Below, in pieces: positions 9,218 through 20,793 of a stretch of DNA of 64,000 bases; within the stretch, counting starts at the first letter, position 1, and each line of letters begins with the position of its first letter. The position numbers were made by a program, and so were the translations under genes. The DNA is from Citrobacter amalonaticus. GTDB lineage: Bacteria; Pseudomonadota; Gammaproteobacteria; Enterobacterales; Enterobacteriaceae. The stretch lies in NCBI RefSeq assembly GCF_002918555.1, contig NZ_PQMB01000001.1, forward strand, positions 868,087 to 932,086, written 5' to 3'. The notes beneath the pieces were generated by a model. It saw nothing but the letters and a program-made list of their open reading frames with translations. It had not been told where the DNA came from and searched no databases.

Positions 9218-11407
9218 TCAGGGTACTAACGGCTGAGGACGGCCAATCAGATAGCCTTGCAGATAATTCACGCCAAGACTTAGCAATAGCTCCCGCTGCT
9301 CTGCCGTCTCAACAAACTCCGCCACCACGCTTAATGATTTGGCTTTCGCCAGATCGGTGATCGATTTAACAATCATCGCATCCAGCGAATCAGTCATAAT
9401 GTCTTTCACGAACACGCCGTCTATTTTAATAATGTCAGCCTGCAATCGCTTGAGGCGTTCGTAGTTGGCATAACCGGTACCGAAATCATCAATAGCGATT
9501 CGGAAGCCAAAAGAGTGCAACAGCTCAATATTGTGCATACTGGCTTCAGAGTTGGAAAATGCCTGCTCTTCGGTGATTTCGATAATCACGCTTTCTGGCG
9601 TAATGGCGTAGCGGGTAAACAGACGAATAATACGCGCTGCCGTCTCCTTTTGAAGCAACGTCAGCGGCATAAGATTGACCGAGAAGCGCGGACCGGTTTC
9701 AGTGGATGGATGGGCTGACAGCCATTTGAGCAGTGCCTCCACGACCTGCAAGTCGAAGCGGGCGCTGAGGTTAAACTGAGCAATCAGTGGAATAAACTGG
9801 TCCGGCATCATAATGCCGTTATCGCTCTTCAGGCGCGCCAGAATTTCATCATATCCCTTACCATGCGCATCACGTATAGGCTGCGCATAGAGGAGCAGAT
9901 CGCCATTATCCAGCGACTTACGTATTTTTTGCAGCAGCAGAACACGCTCTGTCGTTTGTCCGGTCGCCACTTCAAGGCTGTTGGTTAGCGCCAGCACCCG
10001 ATTGTTACTGCACGATTGTTCCGCAAGCCAGCTTAACTGACCGAGCAACGGTTGCAGCGTCTCTTGTTTGCCATTCCAGGTTCCCCAGGATGCGCCATAG
10101 CCCATGTCCAGCCCGCTGTTATTCCAGTAAATCTTGCGGCTATTGAGGACATCAACCATATGCTGCATCCGCGCTTGCGTCTCTGGGCCGGTTAGCACCA
10201 GCAGCAGTTCGCTACCCGGTAGCTGGAACACTTTTTCGTTCTCCTGCATCAGCGGTTGCAGAGCACGAACAACCGATCTTTTACAGTGAACACGCATCAG
10301 CATCCCGTAGTGTCGACTGAGAAATTCCAGGTTATCCAGTCGCAGGCAGCAGACGCTCTGCCCCACATCTTTTTGCAGAAACTGCTCCAGCGCACGCAGG
10401 TTAGGAAGGCGCGTCAGCGGGTCAGTCATGGCCTGCTGATGCCAGCGCCGGTTCAGCCATTCACTACGATAATAAATGCGCATCATATAAAGCAGACAGA
10501 TGCTGAATGAGACCAGCACCGCGATGATAAACGCCAGCGAATACTCTGATCCAAACCCCTGCAGGAAATTCTGGTTCCAGGTCAGCAGACAGAGCGTTGA
10601 AATCGCCCAACTCAAGTTCAGAAACGGATAGCTCAATTTCCCCACGCCAAGCGTGAAGATAATAAAGAAAACGGGAACCAGGTAACCCGCAATATAGCTA
10701 CTCTCCAGCGAAGAACACATCAGCACCAGCATCGCGGTAAGCGTTACGAGCCAGCTGAGCGTGAAACAACGGTTGTCTTTATTCAGGGCAGGCTGAATAT
10801 TTTTGAGCCAGAATGCGCGGGCGTAGCGCAGATTTACGATCATCCGCATCGGGTAGTAAAAGAGCGGCGTGAAAATCAGCGCAGCGGAAATGAGACTCAG
10901 GACATCGACAATGGTAAAGATCGGTGCCGCAGCACCAAAAAATGTGGATACCGCGACCGGAAAAGCAAGATAGTATCCGGCCAGATACATCCCCATTTTC
11001 ATACCAAATGGCACCACAAATCCAAACCAGAATACACGGACCCAAATTTTTTTATTCGGTATCCCATAGCGCCAACGCGACCCAAGCTGCCAACGCACGA
11101 TCGCGCAAACGCCTAAAACAGATAATGCCTGACACAGCAGCAGCACCAATGACTGGGTAAATGGCAAATGAAGATTCCAGTAATTGGTCAAAAATAACCC
11201 AAGAACAACCGGGACTACCCCGTAACGGCCAAAGATAAAAATAACGGCTAACATCACGCACAGCGGTAGCCAGGCCAGATAGATATAGCTGGAATCAAAG
11301 GTAGTCGTTGGCGAAATCAGGCGGGAAAACTGGATTGCGACGACAGAGAGCGTGAACGCCAGAGCGAAAGTTTTAATATTTTTTATCAGGTTATGCTTCA
11401 CTGGCAT
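9218..11407 (-). CDS. pdeA: Cyclic-di-GMP phosphodiesterase PdeA (YfeA)
   Basis: A 729-residue inner-membrane signalling protein of E. coli PdeA length. The N-terminal third is a MASE1-like block of about eight to ten hydrophobic segments. It is followed by a degenerate GGDEF domain (about 310-470, no GGDEF motif) and a C-terminal EAL domain (about 480-729). The EAL domain keeps the catalytic set: EILARL in place of EALLR, NLMP, EITEE, IDDFGTGY, KIDG, the Glu of EFVET, and QGYLIGRP. It should therefore hydrolyse c-di-GMP but not make it. Convergent with nupC across the shared terminator region; transcribed alone. Confidence 0.93.
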   Translation of the reverse strand: MPVKHNLIKNIKTFALAFTLSVVAIQFSRLISPTTTFDSSYIYLAWLPLCVMLAVIFIFGRYGVVPVVLGLFLTNYWNLHLPFTQSLVLLLCQALSVLGVCAIVRWQLGSRWRYGIPNKKIWVRVFWFGFVVPFGMKMGMYLAGYYLAFPVAVSTFFGAAAPIFTIVDVLSLISAALIFTPLFYYPMRMIVNLRYARAFWLKNIQPALNKDNRCFTLSWLVTLTAMLVLMCSSLESSYIAGYLVPVFFIIFTLGVGKLSYPFLNLSWAISTLCLLTWNQNFLQGFGSEYSLAFIIAVLVSFSICLLYMMRIYYRSEWLNRRWHQQAMTDPLTRLPNLRALEQFLQKDVGQSVCCLRLDNLEFLSRHYGMLMRVHCKRSVVRALQPLMQENEKVFQLPGSELLLVLTGPETQARMQHMVDVLNSRKIYWNNSGLDMGYGASWGTWNGKQETLQPLLGQLSWLAEQSCSNNRVLALTNSLEVATGQTTERVLLLQKIRKSLDNGDLLLYAQPIRDAHGKGYDEILARLKSDNGIMMPDQFIPLIAQFNLSARFDLQVVEALLKWLSAHPSTETGPRFSVNLMPLTLLQKETAARIIRLFTRYAITPESVIIEITEEQAFSNSEASMHNIELLHSFGFRIAIDDFGTGYANYERLKRLQADIIKIDGVFVKDIMTDSLDAMIVKSITDLAKAKSLSVVAEFVETAEQRELLLSLGVNYLQGYLIGRPQPLVP

Positions 11408-11545
11408 TGGTTCAATGCTCTCACAAAACGATATATAGGCGCACGAATAATAAGTTTATTCGCATTGCGAAGCAAACCTGTGCCACGTCGACGCTGGTGC
11501 ATACTGAAACTGTATTACAAAAATGAAGAAAATGCAGAGATAAAA

Positions 11546-11570
11546 AAACCCCCGCTTCTCAGCGAGGGTT
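11546..11570 (-). terminator. terminator of the tRNA-Ala transcript
   Basis: On the minus strand, a CCCTCGC-type stem pairs across a short loop with GCGGGGG and is followed by seven T residues, just after the distal tRNA-Ala gene. Confidence 0.85.
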
Positions 11571-11577
11571 CAAATTT

Positions 11578-11653
<76 letters not shown>

Positions 11654-11691
11654 ACGATGCTTTTACGTACCAAATTTATTGGGAGTAAATT

Positions 11692-11767
<76 letters not shown>

Positions 11768-11799
11768 GTCACGTAAAGCTTGTCGAGTTGACGGGCGGC

Positions 11800-11828
11800 A
11801 TCATATGAATTCCCTTCGCATGTGTCAA
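11800..11828 (-). promoter_or_regulatory. sigma-70 promoter of the tRNA-Ala pair
   Basis: On the minus strand TTGACA is followed after 17 bases by TATGAT and then a GC-rich discriminator, as expected for a stable RNA promoter. Confidence 0.85.
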
Positions 11829-11988
11829 CGGCAAATTGATTTCATCGTTTCTAATCGCTGAAAAATCAGGCAAATGAAAAACATTGCACAACAACTCGCA
11901 TTCAGTAGTTAAACGCGTCACGGTTTCCTCTAAAATGGTGCTATAAAATGAACCACTAATTAACCCCACGACTATTCAGGGAATCGTT

Positions 11989-12351
11989 ATGTTCAAGGAA
12001 CGGATGACGCCAGAAGAACTCGCTAATCTGACCGGCTACAGTCGGCAGACCATCAATAAATGGGTACGCAAAGAGGGCTGGGCGACATCACCTAAACCTG
12101 GTGTTCAGGGAGGGAAAGCGCGTCTGGTACATGTCAACGAACAGGTTCGTGAATATATCCGGAGTGCAGAACGTCCTGCCGAAGGTACACCGGACGCGTT
12201 TACTTCTCCGGGCGATGCTTCCCTGGAAACGCTGCTCATTACGCTTGCCAAAGAGATGACCCCAGTTGAACAGAAACACTTTACGTCTTTGCTTCTGCGT
12301 GAAGGGATTACCGGTTTGTTACAGCGCTTAGGGATTCGCGATAGCAAATAA
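11989..12351 (+). CDS. yfeC: YfeC, DUF1323 putative DNA-binding protein
   Basis: A 120-residue protein with an N-terminal MerR-like helix-turn-helix: MTPEELANLTGYSRQTINKW at about 6-25, followed by a GGKARLVHV wing. The C-terminal half ends LLLREGITGLLQRLGI. It is homologous to E. coli YfeC, whose role is unknown. yfeD starts one base after its stop, so they form an operon, and the two proteins are clearly paralogous. Probably a transcription factor or nucleoid-associated protein; no target is evident. Confidence 0.9.
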   Translation: MFKERMTPEELANLTGYSRQTINKWVRKEGWATSPKPGVQGGKARLVHVNEQVREYIRSAERPAEGTPDAFTSPGDASLETLLITLAKEMTPVEQKHFTSLLLREGITGLLQRLGIRDSK

Positions 12352-12352
12352 T

Positions 12353-12745
12353 ATGAAAAGATTACGTAGTAAAATGACCACCGAAGAGCTGGCAGAGTGT
12401 CTTGGCGTGGCTAAACAAACCGTCAATCGTTGGATCAGAGAACAACATTGGGAAACCGAGAAATTTCCGGGTGTCAAAGGAGGTCGGGCAAGACTCATCC
12501 ATATCGATGACCACGTGCGCGAGTTTATTCTGAATATTCCAGCCTTTCGCAACCACTCTGCGCTTTATCAGGCGGAAGAAACGCTTGCCGAATATAACCA
12601 CGTTGTGCGCTCGCATGCGTATCGCCAGATTATGGATGCGGTGGAAAACATGACCTCAGCAGAGCAGGAAAAGCTGGCGATGTTTATTTCGCGCGAAGGT
12701 ATTCGCAATTTCCTTGCACGTCTGGGTATCAATGAATCTGAATAA
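12353..12745 (+). CDS. yfeD: YfeD, DUF1323 putative DNA-binding protein
   Basis: A 130-residue paralogue of YfeC, with the same layout: helix-turn-helix MTTEELAECLGVAKQTVNRW near 8-27, wing GGRARLIHI, and a C-terminal REGIRNFLARLGI segment that mirrors the YfeC end. Stop and start are separated by one base (TAATATG), so translation is coupled to yfeC. The length matches E. coli YfeD. Function unknown; the paired arrangement suggests a heterodimer, which is inference. Confidence 0.9.
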   Translation: MKRLRSKMTTEELAECLGVAKQTVNRWIREQHWETEKFPGVKGGRARLIHIDDHVREFILNIPAFRNHSALYQAEETLAEYNHVVRSHAYRQIMDAVENMTSAEQEKLAMFISREGIRNFLARLGINESE

Positions 12746-12750
12746 CGGAT

Positions 12751-12780
12751 AAAAAAAACGGCAGGATAAAATCCTGCCGT
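12751..12780 (-). terminator. gltX terminator, possibly shared with yfeD
   Basis: ACGGCAGGAT-AAA-ATCCTGCCGT stem, followed by eight T residues when read on the minus strand. It lies between the convergent yfeD and gltX genes. Confidence 0.9.
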
Positions 12781-12802
12781 ATTGCTATTGACGGGTTCAG
12801 AT

Positions 12803-14218
12803 TTACTGCTGACTTTCGCGCTCAGCGATAAACGCCAGCGCTTTATTGATACGCTCAATGCTGCGGGATTTACCAATCGCATGTACCGTGACGTCTAAAC
12901 CCGGAGACTGTCCAGCGCCGGTAACGGCAACGCGCAGCGGCATACCCACTTTGCCCATGCCGACTTCCAGTTCATCGGCCGTAGCCTGAATCGCGTGGTG
13001 GACGTTTTCTGCGGTCCATTCGGTAATAGCGGCAATTTTATCACGCACCACTTCTAACGGCTGACGTGCGACCGGACGCAGGTGTTTCTTCGCGGCATCC
13101 GCGTCAAACTCGGTGAAATCTTCATAGAAATAACGGCAGCTTTGCGCCATCTCTTTCAGCGTCTTGCAGCGTTCACCCAGCAGTTTCACCAGTTCAGCCA
13201 GCTGTGGACCGTTGCGGGTGTCGATATTTTCCTGCTCAATGTGCCATTGCAGATGCGTCGCCACATATTCCGGCGCCAGTGAATTAATGTAGTGATGGTT
13301 CAACCACAGCAGTTTATCAGTGTTGAACGCGCTGGCCGATTTGCTGACTGCCCCCAGGGAGAACAGCTTAATCATCTCTTCACGAGTGAAGATCTCCTGA
13401 TCGCCGCTGGACCAGCCCAGACGCACCAGATAGTTCAGCAGGGCTTCCGGTAGATAGCCATCGTCACGGTATTGCATAACGCTTACCGCGCCATGGCGCT
13501 TGGAAAGCTTTTTACCATCATCGCCGTTGATCATAGAAACGTGCGCATAGACCGGCACTGGCGCATTCAGCGCTTTCAGAATGTTAATCTGGCGTGGGGT
13601 ATTGTTGATATGGTCTTCACCGCGGATCACGTGGGTGATCTCCATATCCCAGTCGTCCACCACCACACAGAAATTGTAGGTCGGGGAGCCATCGGTACGG
13701 CGAATGATCAGATCATCCAGTTCCTGGTTGCTGAATTCGATCGGCCCACGGATCTGATCGTCAAAAATAACAGAGCCTTCCTGCGGGTTAGCGAAACGTA
13801 CAACGCACGGTTCATCATCAGCGTGATGCTCGTGTCCATGGCGGCAGCGACCGTCGTAACGCGGTTTCTCACCTTTCGCCATCTGCTCTTCACGCAGCTG
13901 TTCCAGACGCGCTTTAGAGCAGTAGCATTTATATGCTGTGCCCGCTTCCAGCATCTCATCAATTACCGCGTTGTAACGATCAAAACGTTTAGTCTGGAAG
14001 TACGGACCCTCATCCCATTCCAGATTCAGCCAGTTCATCCCATCCATAATGGCTTCGATAGCTTCGGGCGTGGAGCGCTCAAGATCGGTGTCTTCAATAC
14101 GCAGTACAAACTCACCACCGTGGTTACGAGCAAAAAGCCAGGAGTAAAGAGCAGTACGAGCACCGCCGACGTGCAGATAGCCTGTCGGGCTGGGCGCGAA
14201 GCGAGTTTTGATTTTCAT
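12803..14218 (-). CDS. gltX: Glutamyl-tRNA synthetase
   Basis: Class I aminoacyl-tRNA synthetase charging tRNA-Glu, 471 residues as in E. coli. The HIGH-type motif is [13 protein letters not shown] near residues 9-21 and the KMSKS-type motif is KKLSKRHG near 236-243. The zinc-binding segment CYC...CRHGHEHH lies near 98-131. Monocistronic on the minus strand, divergent from the valU-lysV tRNA operon as in K-12. Confidence 0.98.
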   Translation of the reverse strand: MKIKTRFAPSPTGYLHVGGARTALYSWLFARNHGGEFVLRIEDTDLERSTPEAIEAIMDGMNWLNLEWDEGPYFQTKRFDRYNAVIDEMLEAGTAYKCYCSKARLEQLREEQMAKGEKPRYDGRCRHGHEHHADDEPCVVRFANPQEGSVIFDDQIRGPIEFSNQELDDLIIRRTDGSPTYNFCVVVDDWDMEITHVIRGEDHINNTPRQINILKALNAPVPVYAHVSMINGDDGKKLSKRHGAVSVMQYRDDGYLPEALLNYLVRLGWSSGDQEIFTREEMIKLFSLGAVSKSASAFNTDKLLWLNHHYINSLAPEYVATHLQWHIEQENIDTRNGPQLAELVKLLGERCKTLKEMAQSCRYFYEDFTEFDADAAKKHLRPVARQPLEVVRDKIAAITEWTAENVHHAIQATADELEVGMGKVGMPLRVAVTGAGQSPGLDVTVHAIGKSRSIERINKALAFIAERESQQ

Positions 14219-14428
14219 GAAGTGGCCTTACGTTTATAAAGATGCCGACAACCGGCAAATCCGGGAAAATAATGGCCGTTATTCTATCACTCCCGCCTGA
14301 TTCCTCAATCTTGTTCAGGCCAGAACGTTATGCTTTGCAATTTTCGTATAGAAATCATGCGCCACGGAATGATTTGCGATCGTTTTGCTTAAATTTACGA
14401 CGAACGAACAATTTCTTTAGAAAATGCG

Positions 14429-14456
14429 TTGACTCATTTTCAACTCTCCCTATAAT
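14429..14456 (+). promoter_or_regulatory. promoter of the tRNA-Val/Lys operon
   Basis: TTGACT at 14429-14434 and TATAAT at 14451-14456 are separated by 16 bases and followed by the GC-rich GCGACA, typical of stringently controlled tRNA promoters. Confidence 0.9.
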
Positions 14457-14473
14457 GCGACACCACACAGCGG

Positions 14474-14549
14474 GGGTGATTAGCTCAGCTGGGAGAGCAC
14501 CTCCCTTACAAGGAGGGGGTCGGCGGTTCGATCCCGTCATCACCCACCA
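14474..14549 (+). tRNA. valU: tRNA-Val, anticodon TAC (copy 1)
   Basis: A 76-base cloverleaf from GGGTGATTAGC to CACCCACCA with anticodon TAC in CTTACAA. First of three identical copies. The names valU, valX and valY follow the K-12 order. Confidence 0.97.
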
Positions 14550-14593
14550 ACTACTTTATGTAGTCTCCGCCGTGTAGTAAGAAATTGAGAAAT

Positions 14594-14669
14594 GGGTGAT
14601 TAGCTCAGCTGGGAGAGCACCTCCCTTACAAGGAGGGGGTCGGCGGTTCGATCCCGTCATCACCCACCA
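14594..14669 (+). tRNA. valX: tRNA-Val, anticodon TAC (copy 2)
   Basis: Sequence identical to the copy at 14474, 44 bases further on, in the same transcript. Encoded CCA. Confidence 0.97.
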
Positions 14670-14728
14670 CTTTCTCGCCAGCTGGATTTCTTACTGAAAA
14701 TAGTGTGCAAAAAATGAAGTACCGAAGT

Positions 14729-14804
14729 GGGTGATTAGCTCAGCTGGGAGAGCACCTCCCTTACAAGGAGGGGGTCGGCGGTTCGATCCCGTCATCACCC
14801 ACCA
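14729..14804 (+). tRNA. valY: tRNA-Val, anticodon TAC (copy 3)
   Basis: Third identical copy with encoded CCA. Only four bases separate it from tRNA-Lys. Confidence 0.97.
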
Positions 14805-14808
14805 CTTC

Positions 14809-14884
14809 GGGTCGTTAGCTCAGTTGGTAGAGCAGTTGACTTTTAATCAATTGGTCGCAGGTTCGAATCCTGCACGACCCACCA
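14809..14884 (+). tRNA. lysV: tRNA-Lys, anticodon TTT
   Basis: A 76-base cloverleaf from GGGTCGTTAGC to GACCCACCA with anticodon loop CTTTTAA. Last gene of the tRNA operon, followed by a terminator. Its 3' tail and terminator are repeated about 150 bases downstream. Confidence 0.97.
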
Positions 14885-14888
14885 GTGT

Positions 14889-14915
14889 AAAAAGGCGCCC
14901 TAAAGGCGCCTTTTT
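14889..14915 (+). terminator. terminator of the tRNA-Val/Lys operon
   Basis: GGCGCC-CTAAA-GGCGCC stem flanked by A and T runs, five bases after lysV. Confidence 0.9.
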
Positions 14916-15042
14916 GCTATCTGCGATTTATAAGATTCGAACCTGCAGCAGGTCGAGTCGAACGTAGTGAGACAACGGAGCCGTTTACGGCGACGGCCCG
15001 AAGGGCGAGCGAAGCGAGTCATCCTGCACGACCCACCAATGT

Positions 15043-15069
15043 AAAAAGGCGCCCTAAAGGCGCCTTTTT
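15043..15069 (+). terminator. second copy of the tRNA operon terminator
   Basis: Same GGCGCC-CTAAA-GGCGCC stem as at 14889, with five T residues, at the end of the duplicated tail. Confidence 0.8.
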
Positions 15070-15215
15070 ACACTGCAGCGAATTTAACGATTCGACAAAA
15101 TTGTCGCGGATAATTTTGAACAACGCGACAGCTGTCGCCGAAGGAAAAGCAGGAACATAAGCAGTTAAAAGCAGAGAAGAACCATTTTCCCCTCTGATAA
15201 CCATCAGCGTGAGCG

Positions 15216-16142
15216 TTATATCTGATACAGCGGATCCCGCGAGCGGGCAGAGGTCAGCGCACTGGCCTGCATACGAACCACGTTCCACAGCGCCTGGGCT
15301 GCGGTAGAGAGCGAACGGTTTTTGCGTCTTGCCAACATCAGCTGCCGCTCAACAACTGGCGTAAGCCGCTTAACCTGCAGGTGATTCCCTTGCGGCAACG
15401 GTAACGCCAGCGCGGGTAAAATACTGATCCCAATCCCCGCCTCTACCATCGGGAACAATGTCGCCGGATGGCCAATCTCCTGCACAATATCGGCATCAAT
15501 GGAAAAATGGGCCAGCGCGGCGTCAATGAGCGGTCGGCTGCCGGAGGCGTAATCCTGTAAAACCAGCCGCTGCTGTTGCAGGTCCTGCCAGCTTACCCAC
15601 TCCTGATGCATTAGCGGATGATCCTGACGACACAACAGCAGGAACGGCTCAGAGAGGATCGTCTCACATTGCAGGTCGGTAACCGCACCGGGATCGATAA
15701 CAATGCCAAAATCCACCTCCCCCTGACGAATGCTCTCCAGCACCCACTGCTGCGGCCGGTCATGAAGGACAAAATCAATCTCAGGATAGCGCTGGTTACT
15801 CTGCGCAATACACTGCGGGATCAGATGCGCGGAAATCGTCTGACTGGCCGCCACGCGCACGGTACCCGTAAGCTGAGTTCCCACCCTGCCCGCTTCGCGT
15901 AGCGTGATATGCAGCTCATCCAGGACACGCTCCAGCCGGGTCGCCAGCTGCTGCCCCGCTTCCGTCAGAACCACTTCCCGCGTGGTACGATCCAGCAGCC
16001 TGACCCCCGTCTGGCGTTCCAGCTCCTTCACGCTATGGCTAACCGCCGACTGGCTCAATCCAATCATATCTCCCGCCCGGCTGAAGCTTTTTGCCTGAGC
16101 GACGGTAACAAACACACGAAGTTGACGCAGAGAGTAATTCAT
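15216..16142 (-). CDS. yfeR: LysR-type regulator YfeR
   Basis: A 308-residue LysR-type transcription factor, same length as E. coli YfeR. The helix-turn-helix spans about residues 3-62 ([32 protein letters not shown]), followed by a substrate-binding domain from about 90. It is divergent from yfeH, which YfeR is known to regulate in Salmonella under changing osmolarity. The 89-base gap between them should hold the shared operator. The K-12 xapABR genes found near here are absent. Confidence 0.92.
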   Translation of the reverse strand: MNYSLRQLRVFVTVAQAKSFSRAGDMIGLSQSAVSHSVKELERQTGVRLLDRTTREVVLTEAGQQLATRLERVLDELHITLREAGRVGTQLTGTVRVAASQTISAHLIPQCIAQSNQRYPEIDFVLHDRPQQWVLESIRQGEVDFGIVIDPGAVTDLQCETILSEPFLLLCRQDHPLMHQEWVSWQDLQQQRLVLQDYASGSRPLIDAALAHFSIDADIVQEIGHPATLFPMVEAGIGISILPALALPLPQGNHLQVKRLTPVVERQLMLARRKNRSLSTAAQALWNVVRMQASALTSARSRDPLYQI

Positions 16143-16231
16143 CGAATTTATTCATATATGGATGCAATAAATCAATTTTATTTCTCAAACAGAAAAACGC
16201 AAAATGTCAGTACAGATTTTCAGGAGCCTTT

Positions 16232-17230
16232 ATGAAACTTTTTCGTATTCTTGATCCGTTCACGCTGACGCTGATTACCGTCGTTCTGCTGGCCTCTTTC
16301 TTTCCGGCCCAGGGCAGCTTCGTCCCGTTTTTTGAGGGGCTGACCACTGCCGCAATTGCGTTGCTGTTTTTTATGCATGGGGCAAAGCTCTCTCGTGAGG
16401 CCATTATTGCCGGCGGCAGCCACTGGCGACTGCATCTGTGGGTGATGTGCAGTACATTCATTCTGTTCCCGGTTCTGGGGGTTCTCTTCGCCTGGTGGGC
16501 ACCCGTTAACGTCGACCCAATGCTCTACAGTGGTTTCCTCTATCTGTGCATTCTGCCGGCAACCGTCCAGTCCGCGATTGCCTTTACCTCTCTGGCGGGT
16601 GGGAATGTTGCGGCTGCGGTATGTTCTGCCTCTGCATCCAGTCTGTTAGGGATCTTCCTTTCGCCGCTGCTGGTTGGTCTGGTAATGAATATGCACGGCG
16701 CGGAAGGCAGCCTGGAGCAGGTGGGAAAAATCATGCTGCAACTGCTGCTACCTTTTGTTCTGGGTCATCTTTCGCGCCCGTGGATCGGCAACTGGGTCGC
16801 GCGAAATAAAAAATGGATTGCGAAAACGGACCAGACCTCAATTTTGCTGGTTGTCTACTCAGCGTTCAGCGAAGCGGTGGTTAACGGTATCTGGCACAAA
16901 GTGGGATGGGGCTCGCTGTTGTTCATCGTGGTGGTCAGCATTGTGTTGCTGGCAATAGTCATTGCCGTGAACATTGTTGTGGCCCGCAAATGTGGATTCA
17001 ACAAAGCTGACGAAATCACCATTGTTTTCTGCGGCTCGAAAAAGAGTCTGGCAAACGGCATTCCAATGGCGAATATTCTGTTCCCGACATCGGCTATCGG
17101 TATGATGGTGCTGCCATTAATGATTTTCCACCAGATTCAGCTGATGGTCTGCGCGGTTCTGGCGCGTCGTTATAAGCGCCAGACCGAACAATTGCAGGCA
17201 CGGCAGGAAAGCCGCGCCGCGAAAGCTTAA
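16232..17230 (+). CDS. yfeH: YfeH, putative bile acid:sodium symporter family transporter
   Basis: A 332-residue inner-membrane protein with about nine or ten hydrophobic segments, a member of the BASS/SBF-like family (PF13593 type). The family segment FCGSKKSLANGIPMANILFP occurs near residues 267-286. The length equals E. coli YfeH. The transported solute is not known. The ATG at 16232 follows AGGAGCCTTT. Its stop overlaps that of convergent ypeB by four bases. Confidence 0.9.
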   Translation: MKLFRILDPFTLTLITVVLLASFFPAQGSFVPFFEGLTTAAIALLFFMHGAKLSREAIIAGGSHWRLHLWVMCSTFILFPVLGVLFAWWAPVNVDPMLYSGFLYLCILPATVQSAIAFTSLAGGNVAAAVCSASASSLLGIFLSPLLVGLVMNMHGAEGSLEQVGKIMLQLLLPFVLGHLSRPWIGNWVARNKKWIAKTDQTSILLVVYSAFSEAVVNGIWHKVGWGSLLFIVVVSIVLLAIVIAVNIVVARKCGFNKADEITIVFCGSKKSLANGIPMANILFPTSAIGMMVLPLMIFHQIQLMVCAVLARRYKRQTEQLQARQESRAAKA

Positions 17231-17445
17231 AGCGGCCGTTTCAGGGGCTGAACCAGCTGCGTCAGCCCCTCGGTTTTAATCAGCAGCGTGATTTGCATCA
17301 GCTCACCCAGTTTACCCTGCGGAAACTCATCCTTGCGGGCAAACCACAGCAAATACTCTTCCGGAACGTCAATCAACCGCTGCCCTTTGTACTTGCCGAA
17401 CGGCATTACCGTATTGGCGATTTCAATCAGCTGCTCTTTTTCCAT
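17227..17445 (-). CDS. ypeB: YpeB, DUF3820 small protein
   Basis: A 72-residue protein matching E. coli YpeB, with the DUF3820 core MPFGKYKGQ near residues 14-22. I chose ATG 17445, one base after the ligA stop (TGAGATG), over a GTG at 17454; translation is thus coupled to ligA. Related proteins are annotated as putative quorum-sensing-regulated virulence factors, but the function here is unknown. Confidence 0.88.
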   Translation of the reverse strand: MEKEQLIEIANTVMPFGKYKGQRLIDVPEEYLLWFARKDEFPQGKLGELMQITLLIKTEGLTQLVQPLKRPL

Positions 17446-17446
17446 C

Positions 17447-19471
<2,025 letters not shown>

Positions 19472-19480
19472 TCAATGATA

Positions 19481-19503
19481 AAAAACCCCCGACAGGCGGG
19501 GGT
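19481..19503 (-). terminator. terminator after zipA
   Basis: AACCCCCGCCTGTCGGGGGTT on the minus strand followed by T residues. It separates zipA from ligA, so ligA needs its own promoter or readthrough. Confidence 0.85.
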
Positions 19504-19533
19504 TCAGAAAGGAAGTGTCGTACCTGTATTGTA

Positions 19534-20562
19534 TCAGGCGTTCGCGTCTTTCACTTCGCGGATACGATCCTGATACTCACGTAATTTTTGCGGCGTCATC
19601 ATTCTGCGCTGATCGTCGAGCACCACGCCACCGACTTCATCAGCAATGTGCTGTGCCGATTGCAACATCAGCTTGAAGTTTTGCAGCTCATCACCATAGG
19701 AGGGCACCTGCATAAAAATTGTCACGCCAGGGGTAGTGAAATCGGTCATTTCAGGATCAAACGTTCCTGGATTCACCATATTAGCCAGGCTGAACAATGC
19801 CGGGCCGCTGCCGTCCGGACTCAAATGACGATGGAAGATATTCATATCGCCAAATTTGAAACCGGCCTGCTGGATGCTGTTAAGCAGCACTTCGCCATTC
19901 AGCTCGCTGCCATGATGCGCGGCAACGTTCATGATAATAACCGCTTCTTTACGCTGTGGTTTTTCAACAACCGGCGTCTCTTCGACAACCGGTTCAGGCT
20001 GCGGTTGCGGCTCTGCAACAGGTTCCGCTGGCTGGAAAGCCTGAGCCGCAGGCTGTGGTGCGGGCGCGGCGGGTTGCTGAACAGGCTGGGCCTGTGGCGT
20101 GGTGGGCTGTTGCACTGGCTGAACCTGTGGCGTGGCGGACGGCTGCACCGGCTGCGGCGACGCTGCCTGTTGTACCGGCTGTTGATGCACCGGTTGCGGC
20201 GGGCGCTGAGCGTGCTGCGGTTGCACCGGCGCTTCGGACGGCGCGACCGGCTGACGCGGTTGCGCAGACGCATAAGGCGGCTGGTACTGATGTTGTGGCG
20301 ACTGACGAGGGGCATCATGCTCCTGCGGGTTGCCGGGGGCATGATTCACGCGGTGAACACGAACTTCACCCACGCCTTCGTCAGCTTCGATGTCATCCTC
20401 ATACGAATCGTCATCGTCGCGTTTTGATTTCATGCGTTTCAATGGACGATCGCGGAACATAGAAGATCGTTCTTTACGGCTGGTCCAGAAACCATGTACC
20501 AGTAAAGCGATTATGGCGATCGCGCCAACAATGATTAATATCAGACGCAAATCCTGCATCAT
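19534..20562 (-). CDS. zipA: Cell division protein ZipA
   Basis: Inner-membrane divisome protein that tethers FtsZ. The 342 residues hold an N-terminal membrane anchor (about 6-24), a charged segment, a long Gln/Pro-rich linker (about 80-195) and the C-terminal FtsZ-binding domain (about 200-342, starting [14 protein letters not shown]). The start MMQDLRL at 20562 follows the E. coli protein; upstream codons up to 20613 are not conserved. It is about 14 residues longer than my memory of K-12 ZipA (328), all in the QP linker, where repeats expand and contract easily. Confidence 0.95.
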   Translation of the reverse strand: MMQDLRLILIIVGAIAIIALLVHGFWTSRKERSSMFRDRPLKRMKSKRDDDDSYEDDIEADEGVGEVRVHRVNHAPGNPQEHDAPRQSPQHQYQPPYASAQPRQPVAPSEAPVQPQHAQRPPQPVHQQPVQQAASPQPVQPSATPQVQPVQQPTTPQAQPVQQPAAPAPQPAAQAFQPAEPVAEPQPQPEPVVEETPVVEKPQRKEAVIIMNVAAHHGSELNGEVLLNSIQQAGFKFGDMNIFHRHLSPDGSGPALFSLANMVNPGTFDPEMTDFTTPGVTIFMQVPSYGDELQNFKLMLQSAQHIADEVGGVVLDDQRRMMTPQKLREYQDRIREVKDANA

Positions 20563-20793
20563 TATATTCTCTGTTGTTCTAACACCTTGCCACCACGGCA
20601 AACATTTACTCACTAAGAGTATTTGCCGATTACGTCAAGTGCAAGTGTACTCTTAGCTTTCACAGCATAAAGATGAACGAAATCGTGCTTTTTGCTGTTT
20701 TTTCGAACATTTCCGAACTGTCCAGGTCTTAATAACCCTGTAAGATACGCAACGTTTAATAAGATTTATACATATAAGGAGCATGTCCTGACC

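Larger units (their letters stand above)
14867..15069 (+). repeat. duplicated tRNA-Lys 3' tail and terminator
   Basis: The last 18 bases of lysV (ATCCTGCACGACCCACCA) plus the adjoining terminator at 14867-14915 recur almost exactly at 15021-15069. The roughly 105 bases between them contain an inverted copy of the T-arm (GATTCGAACCTGC at 14934-14946) and a GC-rich CGAAGGGCGAGCGAAGCGAG-type stretch. There is no gene in 14885-15215. The layout looks like the scar of an insertion or recombination at the 3' end of a tRNA gene. Confidence 0.8.

Noticed and set aside
14242-14967. short frames with SSAGRAPPLQGGGRRFDPVITH across the tRNA-Val genes
   Set aside because: These are tRNA-Val and tRNA-Lys genes read as protein; they match spurious database entries.
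14885-15215. possible integrated element or attachment site beside lysV
   Set aside because: There is no integrase or cargo gene; only the duplicated tail remains, so I report a repeat and not an element.
19588-20427. 279-codon open frame antisense to zipA, Arg/Leu-rich
   Set aside because: It mirrors the Gln/Pro-rich linker repeats of zipA and has no independent support.
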